Assembly: GCA_046295175.1 (NCBI GenBank)
Contig: JBKBNY010000010.1
Span: 62,001 to 126,000, forward strand
Source of the DNA: JALOLV01 sp046295175
GTDB lineage: Bacteria; Bacteroidota; Bacteroidia; Cytophagales; Spirosomataceae
Direction of reading: 5' to 3'
Length of the DNA: 64,000 bases
In this document: positions 43,972-52,580 of the stretch, in pieces
Layout of the letters: every line of letters begins with the position of its first letter
Position numbering within the stretch: position 1 is the first letter of the stretch
Position numbers and translations under genes: made by a program
The notes under the pieces: model-generated
Database searches by the model: none
Seen by the model: the letters and a program-made list of their open reading frames with translations, nothing else
What the model was told of the DNA's origin: nothing

Positions 43972-44718
43972 ATGAGTTTCCAAAACCGAAAGCAGAAAAT
44001 CCTAAAAATAATCGATGAAAAAGGCGAAGTAAGCGTAAAAGAATTGGCCGAATGGGTCGAAACCTCCGAAATTACGATTCGTAGAGACTTGATTCTATTA
44101 GCCAATGATGGTTTGGTATTTCGTACCCACGGCGGAGCTATGAAAGTAGGTTTGGCCAATTCTCCCATCAATTTCATCAACAAATCGGCTCAGAACGCCG
44201 AACAAAAAGATTATATCTGCCGACTGGCCGCTCAAGAAATCAACGATAACGACATCATTTTTATGGATTGTGGAAGCACCGTTTTTAGGCTTTGTCAATT
44301 CATAAAAAATAAACGAATCAAAGTCATTACTAATTCATTACCAGTTATTCAAGAGTTACTTAACACTGAAGTTTCGCTTAATCTGATTGGAGGAGAAATC
44401 GACCAAGGTCGCCAAGCTATTCATGGTGTAATCGCCATAGAACACATCAAAAGATACCGAGCAGACAAGGCTTTTTTGGGTGTCGATGGTATCTCAATCG
44501 AAAACGGACTCACGGCAATTAGTGAGAAAGAGGCCGAGATAACATTAGCCATGATGAATCAAGCAAACCAAACTTACTTGCTTTGCGATTCTTCAAAAAT
44601 CGGGAATGATAAATACCTACAATTTGCTGATTTAAAGCAGGTTAATACTTTGATAACCAATGCAGATGAAGATAGACTCGAAGAATTTAGAAATCTCGGA
44701 TTAAGGGTTTTGAATTAG
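43972..44718 (+). CDS. DeoR/GlpR-family transcriptional regulator
   Basis: Sugar-phosphate-responsive repressor. The 248-residue protein from ATG 43972 has an N-terminal winged helix-turn-helix (NRKQKILKIIDEKGEVSVKE, then SEITIRRDL and RTHGGAM, the DeoR signature, about residues 5-55). A DeoR sensor domain follows with DCGSTVFRLC, VITNSLPVI and FLGVDGIS. The target genes are not evident; the divergent nudK is the nearest candidate. Confidence 0.92.
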   Translation: MSFQNRKQKILKIIDEKGEVSVKELAEWVETSEITIRRDLILLANDGLVFRTHGGAMKVGLANSPINFINKSAQNAEQKDYICRLAAQEINDNDIIFMDCGSTVFRLCQFIKNKRIKVITNSLPVIQELLNTEVSLNLIGGEIDQGRQAIHGVIAIEHIKRYRADKAFLGVDGISIENGLTAISEKEAEITLAMMNQANQTYLLCDSSKIGNDKYLQFADLKQVNTLITNADEDRLEEFRNLGLRVLN

Positions 44719-44738
44719 TTTTAATAATGAATTTTGAT

Positions 44739-44746
44739 TAAATTTG
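44739..44746 (+). promoter_or_regulatory. -7 box of toxin-antitoxin pair
   Basis: TAAATTTG, exact consensus, 16 bp before the antitoxin ATG at 44763. Confidence 0.5.
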
Positions 44747-44762
44747 AACAAATAACGATTCT

Positions 44763-44969
44763 ATGGAAACATTATTAATTGAGGTTTTGAAGCCAAAAGG
44801 TTTATCAATCCTCAAAGACCTCGAAAGTTTAGACATAATAAAAGTTTTAAAAAGAGAACAACCCAATGAGAAGGAAAAAGAGATTTCTAAGATGTTTAGA
44901 GGTCGAATTTCTGCCGAAGAAGGGGAAAAACTAAATGAGTATATCAAAAAAAGTAGAGAGGAATGGTAG
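44763..44969 (+). CDS. antitoxin of PIN-domain TA pair
   Basis: A 68-residue charged, helical protein directly ahead of a PIN-domain toxin gene, overlapping it by 7 bp. Size, order and overlap are those of a VapB-type or related antitoxin. The central MFRGRISAEEGEKLNEYI resembles small antitoxins of the kind common in Bacteroidota, which wrap the toxin with a C-terminal helix. No clear DNA-binding fold can be seen by eye. Identified mainly by context. Confidence 0.75.
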   Translation: METLLIEVLKPKGLSILKDLESLDIIKVLKREQPNEKEKEISKMFRGRISAEEGEKLNEYIKKSREEW

Positions 44970-45346
44970 AACAGTATTTGTTAGATAGTAATGTAGTTTC
45001 AGACTATTTGAGCGGTAAACTACCCTCCAAAAGTCTGGATTTTATAGATGGTATTATCAATAACGACCGTGCAAATCTCTCTATCATGAGTCGAATTGAA
45101 CTGTTAGGATACGTCTCGCCGATGTCCAATATTATCAATGCATTCGTTGGTTATTCTAACATATTTGATTTGACAGAAGAAATTGTCTCAAAAACAATCG
45201 CATTGAGGCGTTCTCGAAGCATAAAAATACCCGATGCCATCATTGCATCAACTGCGATAGTTAATCAGTTAACCCTTATTACCCACAATACCTCTGATTT
45301 TAAAAAAATACAAGGATTAAAAATCAGAGATTCTTATGATTTATAA
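44963..45346 (+). CDS. vapC: PIN-domain ribonuclease toxin (VapC-like)
   Basis: Predicted Mg-dependent RNase toxin held in check by the upstream antitoxin. The 127-residue protein carries the PIN acidic residues Asp8 (LLDSNV), Glu46 (SRIELLGY), Asp91 (KIPDAIIAST) and Asp112 (THNTSDF), so the active site looks intact. The start ATG overlaps the antitoxin stop. Its stop abuts the stop of the convergent gene with no gap. VapC toxins typically cut tRNA or rRNA; this target is unknown. Confidence 0.88.
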   Translation: MVEQYLLDSNVVSDYLSGKLPSKSLDFIDGIINNDRANLSIMSRIELLGYVSPMSNIINAFVGYSNIFDLTEEIVSKTIALRRSRSIKIPDAIIASTAIVNQLTLITHNTSDFKKIQGLKIRDSYDL

Positions 45347-46609
45347 TCAAGTCTTCAATTTCTTCTTTTTAGCCGCAGGGAAAAGTACGTTGTTTAGAAT
45401 CAAACGATAACCCGCTGAGTTTGGATAAAGATTCAAATCGGTTGGTTCTTCATTCACAAAGTGTTGATAATCTTCGGGGTCGTGGCCTCCGTAATAAGTA
45501 AAAAAGCCTTTACCAAATGTACCATGGATATAACGAGCCTCGCCCAAAGAGCGATTCTCTGCCATCGTGACAACATCTGGCTTGATGTATTGCTTTTTGA
45601 ATGCGGTTGTCTGACCCATAAAACCTTTTATAAGATTTGCGTGGTTTTGGGTAAGCATTGAAGGAATTGGGTCCCACTTTGCCGAAAACTGAAACAACGA
45701 GAAATAATCGTTGGCTTCGTTTACCGAGCGTTCTTCACCAGTATGGTCAATTGTCGAAAACTCTTGTTCGGATGGATTCGTAATTAATCTATAATTCTGA
45801 AACGCAAAAGCATTATCATACTTCAATTTCGAATCTGGGTTGCTATCGGCACCATCGCCATCGTAAACACTTTCTACAATATCAACGCCGTCGGCAGCCA
45901 ATGCAATATCGAAAGTATCAGTAGCATTACACATGGCAAACATGTAGCCTCCGCCCACAACAAAATCACGAATCTTTTTAGAAACCGCCAATTTTAATTG
46001 CGAAACTTTCTGAAAACCGTATTTGGTAGCAATTGTTTCAGCTTCTCGTTTTTGCTCTTGGTACCAAGCACGGCCACGCATTTGGAGGAATTTCCCGAAT
46101 TGACCCGTAAAATCTTCGTGGTGAAGGTGAAGCCAATCGTACTCTGGGAGTTTACCATCCATAACCTCTTCGTCAAAAACTTTTTCAAAAGGTATTTCGG
46201 CGTAAGTCAGGACAAGCGTAACAGCGTCATCCCACGGTTGAGAGGTTTTTGGCGAATAAACCGCAATTTTAGGTGCTTTATTGAGCTTTACGGCATCCAT
46301 ATTGGCATCTGGATTCGACACAATATTGATGATTGACAGGGCATCGGCATCCGAAATCATCTCATAAGAAACCCCTCTGATGACGCACTCATTAATAAAT
46401 GTCTGCGAGGCATTAAACATAAAACTACCTCCGCGATAATTTAGCAGCCAATCTATCTCTCCGCCGTGTTCTTTCAGAATCCAAAACGCTATCCCATAGC
46501 TTTTTAAGTGATTCTTTTGTGACTCGTCCATCGGTATCAAAATCTTATTTGCAAACGACTGAACAGCCGAACCCACCAAAAGAACTAATATTATTAATGA
46601 TTTTTTCAT
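45347..46609 (-). CDS. exported protein of the so-called asparagine synthetase B family
   Basis: A 420-residue protein from ATG 46609 (MKKSLIILVLLVGSAVQSFA signal peptide). I recall this Bacteroidota family from databases as asparagine synthetase B, but no glutamine-amidotransferase Cys2 or synthetase pyrophosphatase motif is visible, and a secreted location does not fit that enzyme. The segment LPEYDWLHLHHEDFTGQFG and GGGYMFAMCNATDTFDIALA suggest a class-I-amidotransferase-like or peptidase-like fold. A longer frame from 46633 would destroy the signal peptide start. Function unknown. Confidence 0.7.
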   Translation of the reverse strand: MKKSLIILVLLVGSAVQSFANKILIPMDESQKNHLKSYGIAFWILKEHGGEIDWLLNYRGGSFMFNASQTFINECVIRGVSYEMISDADALSIINIVSNPDANMDAVKLNKAPKIAVYSPKTSQPWDDAVTLVLTYAEIPFEKVFDEEVMDGKLPEYDWLHLHHEDFTGQFGKFLQMRGRAWYQEQKREAETIATKYGFQKVSQLKLAVSKKIRDFVVGGGYMFAMCNATDTFDIALAADGVDIVESVYDGDGADSNPDSKLKYDNAFAFQNYRLITNPSEQEFSTIDHTGEERSVNEANDYFSLFQFSAKWDPIPSMLTQNHANLIKGFMGQTTAFKKQYIKPDVVTMAENRSLGEARYIHGTFGKGFFTYYGGHDPEDYQHFVNEEPTDLNLYPNSAGYRLILNNVLFPAAKKKKLKT

Positions 46610-46671
46610 ACTTCGCAAACCTTTTTGACTCATAAAACTGCAATCTTTGTACCAAATTTAACGTTTTTTCT

Positions 46672-46705
46672 CTAAAAAAATTGCCCGACCATTACAATCG
46701 GGCAA
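46672..46705 (-). terminator. terminator of the DegP/HtrA gene
   Basis: TTGCCCGA (46681-46688) and TCGGGCAA (46698-46705) form an 8-bp stem. On the minus strand it is followed by a run of T residues. It lies 31 bp past the protease stop. Confidence 0.85.
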
Positions 46706-46735
46706 AACACTGCAAAACGATAATTCAGAAAAATA

Positions 46736-48262
46736 CTATTCGATTCCTAATCCGTAATAATACATTTTTGAATATCCCGGATAAATTCCACCAAGCAATA
46801 CGCCTTCTTCGCCATCTGCTTTGGCTTGTTCAAGAGCTTTCTTAAATTCGGCAACAGATGTCACCTTACGGTCGCCAACCTTCACAATCACAAAACCTTC
46901 ACGAATATCAGTCTGGTTAGCTATCTCTCCATCATAAATCTTCTTGATTTTCACACCTCCACTCACGCCTATTTTCGATTTATCTGTTGCCGAAAGTTCT
47001 TCTAAATCAACACCTAATTTGCCGAATACAGCAGTTGCTTCTTCTTTTTTCAAGAAGTCTTTGCCACCATCTCGGTTACGAAGCGTTACACTGTAATCTT
47101 TCACACTACCATTACGGTTGAGGGTAATATTGACCGTTTCACCTGGACGTTTACGACCAATCATTTCACGGAACTTAGGCTCTGATTTAACTTCGATTCC
47201 GTCAATCTTCAAAATAACATCGCCTTTTTTAACGCCTGCTGCATGAGCTGCTCCGTTTTCTGGAACTTCAGCCACATAAATACCTTCGTCTAATTTAGAG
47301 CCTACCTCTTCTGCAACTTTACTGTTGAGTTCGAGTGGCGATATTCCTAAATAACCACGTTGTACATTACCAAATTTGATAATATCGGCAGTCACTTTCT
47401 TCACAATACTCGATGGTACCGCAAAGGCATAACCTGCATAAGCACCATTTGGACTCGCAATAGCGGTATTGATACCAATCAATTCGCCTTTTAGATTCAC
47501 CAAAGCACCACCACTGTTACCTGGGTTTACAGCCGCATCGGTCTGGATAAACGACTCAATTGGGGTATCGCCGCTTGCTTTGTTGCCGTTACGTTGAAAA
47601 CGCTGTGCATATTTATCTTTCAAGATACTAATATCGCGGCCTTTGGCACTTACGATACCAGCCGTTACGGTAGATTCGAGATTGAACGGATTACCCACTG
47701 CCAATACCCACTCTCCTACTTTTACGTTATCTGAGTTTCCGAAAGTCAAAGCAGGGAAGTTCCCTCCTTCGATTTTGATAACAGCGAGGTCGGTCGATGG
47801 GTCGGTTCCGATTACTTTTCCTTTATAAATCTTTTTGTCTGATGTGATAACCTCCAATTCGTCAGCTCCTTCTACCACGTGGTTATTAGTTGCAATGTAG
47901 CCATCTGAAGTAATGATTACACCCGAACCCGAAGATTCGGCCTGTTGGTTACGAGGGCCACCGAAGAAATCATCGCCACCAAAGAAATCTTCAAATATCG
48001 ACGGCATACGCTGGCGTACCTGACGCATAGCCGTTGCCTTGATGTGAACTACCCCCGGAGTAGAAACCTCAGCACCATAAGTAAAGTCGCCTGGTGCACC
48101 TGGAGCTCCTGTGAAGTTGGCAAGTCGAGCAATACCCGTGGCATCGCCTGCTTCTTTGAATATAACATCACGATTTTCTTTGTTGCCGAGAAAATGGTAT
48201 CCTGTCAATGTAACTACACTACTAACGAGTGCTATGGCTACTGTTTTTGCTGTTTGATTCAT
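46736..48262 (-). CDS. degP: DegP/HtrA-family periplasmic serine protease
   Basis: Periplasmic protease and chaperone for misfolded envelope proteins. The 508-residue protein has an N-terminal membrane anchor or signal (about residues 7-25). The chymotrypsin-like domain has the intact catalytic triad His128 (ATNNHVVEG), Asp158 (PSTDLAVIKI) and Ser250 (NPGNSGGAL). Two PDZ domains follow, at about 285-380 (YLGISPLEL, GDVILKIDGIEV) and 405-500 (GFVIVKVGDRKV). This matches DegP/DegQ rather than the one-PDZ DegS. Single-gene unit with its own promoter and terminator. Confidence 0.95.
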   Translation of the reverse strand: MNQTAKTVAIALVSSVVTLTGYHFLGNKENRDVIFKEAGDATGIARLANFTGAPGAPGDFTYGAEVSTPGVVHIKATAMRQVRQRMPSIFEDFFGGDDFFGGPRNQQAESSGSGVIITSDGYIATNNHVVEGADELEVITSDKKIYKGKVIGTDPSTDLAVIKIEGGNFPALTFGNSDNVKVGEWVLAVGNPFNLESTVTAGIVSAKGRDISILKDKYAQRFQRNGNKASGDTPIESFIQTDAAVNPGNSGGALVNLKGELIGINTAIASPNGAYAGYAFAVPSSIVKKVTADIIKFGNVQRGYLGISPLELNSKVAEEVGSKLDEGIYVAEVPENGAAHAAGVKKGDVILKIDGIEVKSEPKFREMIGRKRPGETVNITLNRNGSVKDYSVTLRNRDGGKDFLKKEEATAVFGKLGVDLEELSATDKSKIGVSGGVKIKKIYDGEIANQTDIREGFVIVKVGDRKVTSVAEFKKALEQAKADGEEGVLLGGIYPGYSKMYYYGLGIE

Positions 48263-48409
48263 CGTTTTACTAATGTTTTTAATGTGAACTTTAACGATTT
48301 CGTTAGATAACTTTTTGAAACCAAGTAAACTTCTTCTAATAAACGATTAATGTTAAGAGTAATATGCTAATTCAATTATTTGTCGAGAGTTTTTCGATTT
48401 TCTCTTATG

Positions 48410-48417
48410 CAAATTTA
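48410..48417 (-). promoter_or_regulatory. possible -7 box of degP
   Basis: Minus strand reads TAAATTTGC, exact TAnnTTTG, 148 bp before the start codon. No clear -33 element. The remaining 48263-48509 gap shows nothing else recognisable. Confidence 0.35.
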
Positions 48418-48509
48418 ACGATTTTATTAAATCAGAAATTCATTTCTAATTCATAGTTTAACAAATTTTAACAAGCTATTTAGCTTATCGAGAAACATCG
48501 CAAAACTCG

Positions 48510-48527
48510 GTCTGACTATCGTCCGAC
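48510..48527 (-). repeat. dispersed 18-bp palindromic repeat, copy 4
   Basis: GTCTGACTATCGTCCGAC, the exact complement of the 18-mer at 8877 and 30004. It lies in the divergent gap between degP and the SGNH hydrolase gene. Confidence 0.75.
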
Positions 48528-48662
48528 TTCGTTGTAGCGATAAAACGAACTTAATACAAATTTTGTTCTATTTTGGCTTATATTTTGATTATCAAAGAAT
48601 TATCCGAAACTTTACAACCCTTTTCGTACTTTATGAATCTTTACAATAAATTTCATACTGCT

Positions 48663-49901
48663 ATGACATCCCTTTTCAGACTTTCCCTCATTTCGCTTCT
48701 ATTTTTTTCTTGCGAAAACCAAACCGAGCAGCCCCAACCCGAAGCCGCTACGCTTCAATTAAAGTATGTTTCGGTCGGGAGTTCGTTTACGGCAGGTTTT
48801 ATGAATGGTGGTTTGTACCGAGAAAGCCAGTTAGGGTCATACCCGAACCTGATTGCACAACAGATGAAGGTTAATTTCACGCAGCCGCTCTTCCCGACCG
48901 AACAAGAAAACGGTACTGGTTATATGAAAGCCGTTTGGATGCTACCTACACTCACAACCCAAAGTATTAATGAAAAAATAGCGATTCGAAGCACAAATCC
49001 TATTCTATTTACCAAATTTAGCGGTAGTATCAATAATTTAGGAATCGGAAATATGCGGATGAAGGATGTGAGTACAGCAGGATACGGGAATCCGTCGAAA
49101 ACCGATTTTAATCCGCATTTTGAAAGACTCTTGGCTGCTGGACAAGAGGATAAAAACTATTTAGACTTTGTAAAAGACACCAAGCCGAATCTTTACACCG
49201 TCATGCTCGGCGATGATGACATTGCCCAGTATGCTCTCAGCGGTGGCAGAAAGACAGTTACTGATGTTATGGTTTTTTCGCAAAATACAAGGCTTTTGCT
49301 CGATGCCTTGGTTTCTACCCAAGCAAAAGGAATCGTAGCCACTCTGCCAGATATTCTTGACTTTCCGTATTTCAATTATTACACGCTCGAATCGCTCAAA
49401 GGTAAAAATGGGCTTGGTAGCGATATTTATATTACGACCAATAACGGAATCACTCGTAAGGCTACCAACAAAGACTTTTTTACATTTGATTCGTTTAAAA
49501 GAATCGAATCTACGGCCAAAACTGGACTTCCTGACGGCCAAAACGCCAATAAACCTCTAACGACCGAGTATGTCATCGACGAAAACGAGGCTAATCAGAT
49601 TAGATTCAAAATCAATGAATTCAATGGGATTTTAAAAAAAGAAGCCACCGAAAGGCAAATCCCGATTTTGGATTTAAACTTAGTTTTTCAGAATCTAAAA
49701 GATAAAAAATACGGTGATGGTAGCATCAATTATTCTTTTCCGAGCGGCAATCTTTTTAGTTTAGATGGCTATCACCCAACTGCTAAAGGCTACGCCATCA
49801 TCGCCAACGAATTCATAAAATCAATTAACGAAAACTACAAAAATCTCATAAAAACGACAATTTCTTCGGTAGATGTAGCTAAATTTGAGGGTTTAAAATA
49901 A
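48663..49901 (+). CDS. SGNH/GDSL-hydrolase-like lipoprotein
   Basis: Predicted surface esterase or lipase-like hydrolase of about 412 residues. ATG 48663 gives a lipoprotein signal with lipobox LFFSC (Cys about residue 17); starts at 48633 or TTG 48573 would add an N-terminal extension that fits poorly. Block I reads VGSSFTAGF, with the nucleophilic Ser in a GSS form rather than GDS. Block III is around LGDDDIAQYA, where the usual GxND is altered. Block V is LDGYHPTAKGYAIIA, with Asp and His. The active site is therefore only partly canonical; substrate unknown. The 18-bp palindrome lies upstream. Confidence 0.75.
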   Translation: MTSLFRLSLISLLFFSCENQTEQPQPEAATLQLKYVSVGSSFTAGFMNGGLYRESQLGSYPNLIAQQMKVNFTQPLFPTEQENGTGYMKAVWMLPTLTTQSINEKIAIRSTNPILFTKFSGSINNLGIGNMRMKDVSTAGYGNPSKTDFNPHFERLLAAGQEDKNYLDFVKDTKPNLYTVMLGDDDIAQYALSGGRKTVTDVMVFSQNTRLLLDALVSTQAKGIVATLPDILDFPYFNYYTLESLKGKNGLGSDIYITTNNGITRKATNKDFFTFDSFKRIESTAKTGLPDGQNANKPLTTEYVIDENEANQIRFKINEFNGILKKEATERQIPILDLNLVFQNLKDKKYGDGSINYSFPSGNLFSLDGYHPTAKGYAIIANEFIKSINENYKNLIKTTISSVDVAKFEGLK

Positions 49902-49929
49902 TTTTTTATATCCCTAAATAGGCTATTTC

Positions 49930-49963
49930 AACCCCGACAGGGTTCTGAAACCCTGTCGGGGTT
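49930..49963 (+). repeat. perfect 15-bp palindrome, hairpin between genes
   Basis: AACCCCGACAGGGTT and AACCCTGTCGGGGTT flank a CTGA loop. There is no T-run. Similar CCCTGTC-type hairpins occur repeatedly in many Bacteroidota genomes as I recall, so this may be a dispersed repeat that also ends transcription. Confidence 0.7.
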
Positions 49964-49976
49964 AAGAATCTCAAGA

Positions 49977-50729
49977 ATGAAAATAAGCATCATCACCATT
50001 TCTTTTAATTCTGCTGCTACAATCCGAGATACCATAGAAAGTGTTCTTTCGCAAGAGTACCCCGATATCGAATACATTGTAAAAGATGGTGGCTCGAAAG
50101 ATGAAACCATCGAAATCGTAAAGTCTTATGGAGACCGCATTAAACTCGTGATGAAACCCGACAAGGGCATTTACGATGCCATGAGTCAAGGCGTTGCATT
50201 GGCTACGGGTGAGATTGTTGGAATCATTAATTCGGATGATTTTTATCCCGATAGTCAAGTTATCAGTCGAGTAGCCGAAGCGTTTAAGAATCAAAAGATT
50301 GATGCTGTTTACGGAGATTTAAACTACGTGGATTACCACGATAAAACAAAAGTTGTCAGAGAGTGGAAATCGGGCAAATATAATCGTGAATCTTTTCTAA
50401 ATGGCTGGATGCCTCCACACCCTACGTTTTTTCTAACCAAAGCCGCCTACGATAAATACGGTTTGTATGACCCATCGTTTCGCAGTGCGGGAGATTATGA
50501 ATTGATGCTAAGGATGCTATTCAAACACCGATTGGTAGTTGGGTACATTCCGCACGTGCAGATGCTTATGCGTACTGGTGGAATCAGTAATGTTACGCTA
50601 AAAAATCGTATCAGAGCCAATAACGAAGACCGTCGAGCGTGGGAGATTAATGGTTTAAAGCCTCGCTTTTATACCCTTTACGCCAAACCATTACGTAAGA
50701 TTGGACAGTTTATTAAGAGATTCTTCTAA
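49977..50729 (+). CDS. family 2 glycosyltransferase
   Basis: Cytoplasmic GT-A sugar transferase for polysaccharide or glycolipid assembly. The 250-residue protein has the GT2 start MKISIITISFNSAATIRDTI, the nucleotide-binding KDGGSKDETIEIV, ATGEIVGIINSDDFY with the metal-binding Asp pair (about residue 85), and the acceptor-side AGDYELMLRM. No membrane helices. It resembles the WcaE/colanic-acid-type transferases. No other polysaccharide genes are adjacent, so the sugar is unknown. Confidence 0.9.
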   Translation: MKISIITISFNSAATIRDTIESVLSQEYPDIEYIVKDGGSKDETIEIVKSYGDRIKLVMKPDKGIYDAMSQGVALATGEIVGIINSDDFYPDSQVISRVAEAFKNQKIDAVYGDLNYVDYHDKTKVVREWKSGKYNRESFLNGWMPPHPTFFLTKAAYDKYGLYDPSFRSAGDYELMLRMLFKHRLVVGYIPHVQMLMRTGGISNVTLKNRIRANNEDRRAWEINGLKPRFYTLYAKPLRKIGQFIKRFF

Positions 50730-50772
50730 AAAATAAAAGTGGCACATCTTTGAGGTGTGCCACTTTTATTTT
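50730..50772. terminator. two-way terminator between GT2 and permease genes
   Basis: AAAATAAAAGTGGCACA (50730-50746) and TGTGCCACTTTTATTTT (50756-50772) form a perfect 17-bp stem with a 9-nt loop. It abuts the GT2 stop and overlaps the first base of the permease stop, so it serves both convergent genes. Confidence 0.95.
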
Positions 50773-52445
50773 CACTTCGCCAATTTACTATGCTTGTAGC
50801 CGTAGGCAATGTAAATCACAAGGCCAATAATTAGCCAAATCACAAACATTCTCCAGTTGCTCCAACCAAGTTCGGCCATCAAATATAGATTAGTCAGAAT
50901 ACCTAAAACAGGCAATAACGAAAAGTTTTTGATGAATCCGAAAACCGCCAAACTAGCCCAAACCAACCAAAAAACAATCATCAGTGGCTTCTCAGAGATT
51001 TGGTGAAGGATACCCTGCTCGGCGTATTGGTGTGTAGCCCAAAGACCCACTAAAAGTCCTACACCTATGATGAATTTACCATTTACGTAAGGTACTTTAA
51101 ATTTTGAATGTTTGCTCAATCCCTTGTCATCCATGTAGAGAATGCCTCCACAAACCAAAATAAAGGCAAAGAATGTACCCACACTCGTAAGGTCGATGAA
51201 GAATTGCATTTTGAAAAACAACGACGGAATTCCGACCAAAAGACCAGTGATTATTGTTGAAAAGCCAGGAGTTTTGAATTTTGGATGAACTTCCGAAAAC
51301 TTTTTAGGTAATAATCCATCGCGGCTCATCACCATCCAGATACGTGGCTGACCCAATTGATATGCCAACAACGCACTCGTAATAGCTACCACGGCACTTA
51401 CCGAAATAATACCCGCCATCCATTGCAAATTGACTTTCTCGAACACATACGCCAATGGGTCATTGACACCAAGTTCTTTATAATTAACCATTCCTGTCAA
51501 TACCAATGTGATAATTACGTACAATACCGTACAGATTATCAAGCAATAAATCATCGCTTTCGGGAGGTCTCTCTGTGGGTCTTTACATTCTTCGGCGGTT
51601 GTCGAAACCGAATCAAATCCGATAAACGCAAAGAAAACCGAAGCCACGCTCATCATGACTCCGCTTACACCATTTGGGGCAAAAGGCGACCAGTTTTCGG
51701 GTTTTATGTAAAAAATACCACCAATGATTACCAAAAGAATCACGCCTAATTTGATGACAACCAGTATATTACTTGCATTGCGAGATTCTTTGATACCAAT
51801 GTAAATCAAGCCTGTTATCAAAGCCGTTATCAAACCAGCAGGGAGATTAAAAATCAATTTCATGCTCTCGCCCAACGCAGGTGCATCTTGATAGGCTTGC
51901 GAAAGTGCCACAACATTGCTCGGCACTTCGGCGAGAGTTCCGGCAGTTGTCGCCTGCTGAACAGTCTCAAACGCTTCTTTAGCAGTAGCGAAGTCGGTAG
52001 CCAACCACCGAGGAAAATGCACCCTAAATACCCCTTCGAGCATCGTAATGAAGTATTCAGACCACGAAATCGCTACAACCATATTACTAACGGCATACTC
52101 CAAAATCAGCGACCAGCCGATTATCCAAGCAAATAATTCTCCGAAAGATACATAAGCATAAGTATAAGCACTACCACTGACTGGCACCGTAGAGGCAAAC
52201 TGAGCGTAGCTCAAAGCCGTAAAGACGCAGGCAATCGCCGTAAAAACAAACAGCATCGAAACAGCAGGACCGCCATTGAAACTGGCACGACCGATGGTAC
52301 TAAAAATCCCTGCTCCGATGATGGCGGCAATCCCAAACATGGTTAAATCTCTCACCGTCAGGATTTTAGCCAAACCTCCTTTAGCTTCGTGGCTTTCGGC
52401 ATCTGATAATACTTGAGCTACATTTTTCTTACGAAATAATGACAT
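50772..52445 (-). CDS. APC-superfamily amino-acid permease
   Basis: Inner-membrane amino-acid transporter, cationic-amino-acid-transporter (CAT/YfnA) type. The 557-residue protein begins with a soluble segment, then the APC helix-1 signature TMFGIAAIIGAGIFSTIGRA (about residues 35-54). Some 12-14 helices follow, with FFAFIGFDSVSTTAEECKDPQRDLPKAMI, the CAT-type helix-6 motif, near the middle. A longer than usual extracellular loop lies at about residues 135-185 (ATDFATAKEAFETVQQATTA). Substrate not determinable. Confidence 0.92.
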   Translation of the reverse strand: MSLFRKKNVAQVLSDAESHEAKGGLAKILTVRDLTMFGIAAIIGAGIFSTIGRASFNGGPAVSMLFVFTAIACVFTALSYAQFASTVPVSGSAYTYAYVSFGELFAWIIGWSLILEYAVSNMVVAISWSEYFITMLEGVFRVHFPRWLATDFATAKEAFETVQQATTAGTLAEVPSNVVALSQAYQDAPALGESMKLIFNLPAGLITALITGLIYIGIKESRNASNILVVIKLGVILLVIIGGIFYIKPENWSPFAPNGVSGVMMSVASVFFAFIGFDSVSTTAEECKDPQRDLPKAMIYCLIICTVLYVIITLVLTGMVNYKELGVNDPLAYVFEKVNLQWMAGIISVSAVVAITSALLAYQLGQPRIWMVMSRDGLLPKKFSEVHPKFKTPGFSTIITGLLVGIPSLFFKMQFFIDLTSVGTFFAFILVCGGILYMDDKGLSKHSKFKVPYVNGKFIIGVGLLVGLWATHQYAEQGILHQISEKPLMIVFWLVWASLAVFGFIKNFSLLPVLGILTNLYLMAELGWSNWRMFVIWLIIGLVIYIAYGYKHSKLAK

Positions 52446-52580
52446 ATTGGTTTTAGGGTTTATGAAGTTCTGAATAATATTTTAGGGCTTTTTCGGCATT
52501 ACATTCCGAAATCTAACTGATTTGGGTGGCAAATCCAAATCAGTTGAGTTTAGGATTAAAAATCGTAAAGTATTAAAATT

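Noticed and set aside
49930..49963. Palindrome as a plain terminator
   Set aside because: The stem is strong but there is no T-run; listed as a repeat that may have secondary termination activity.
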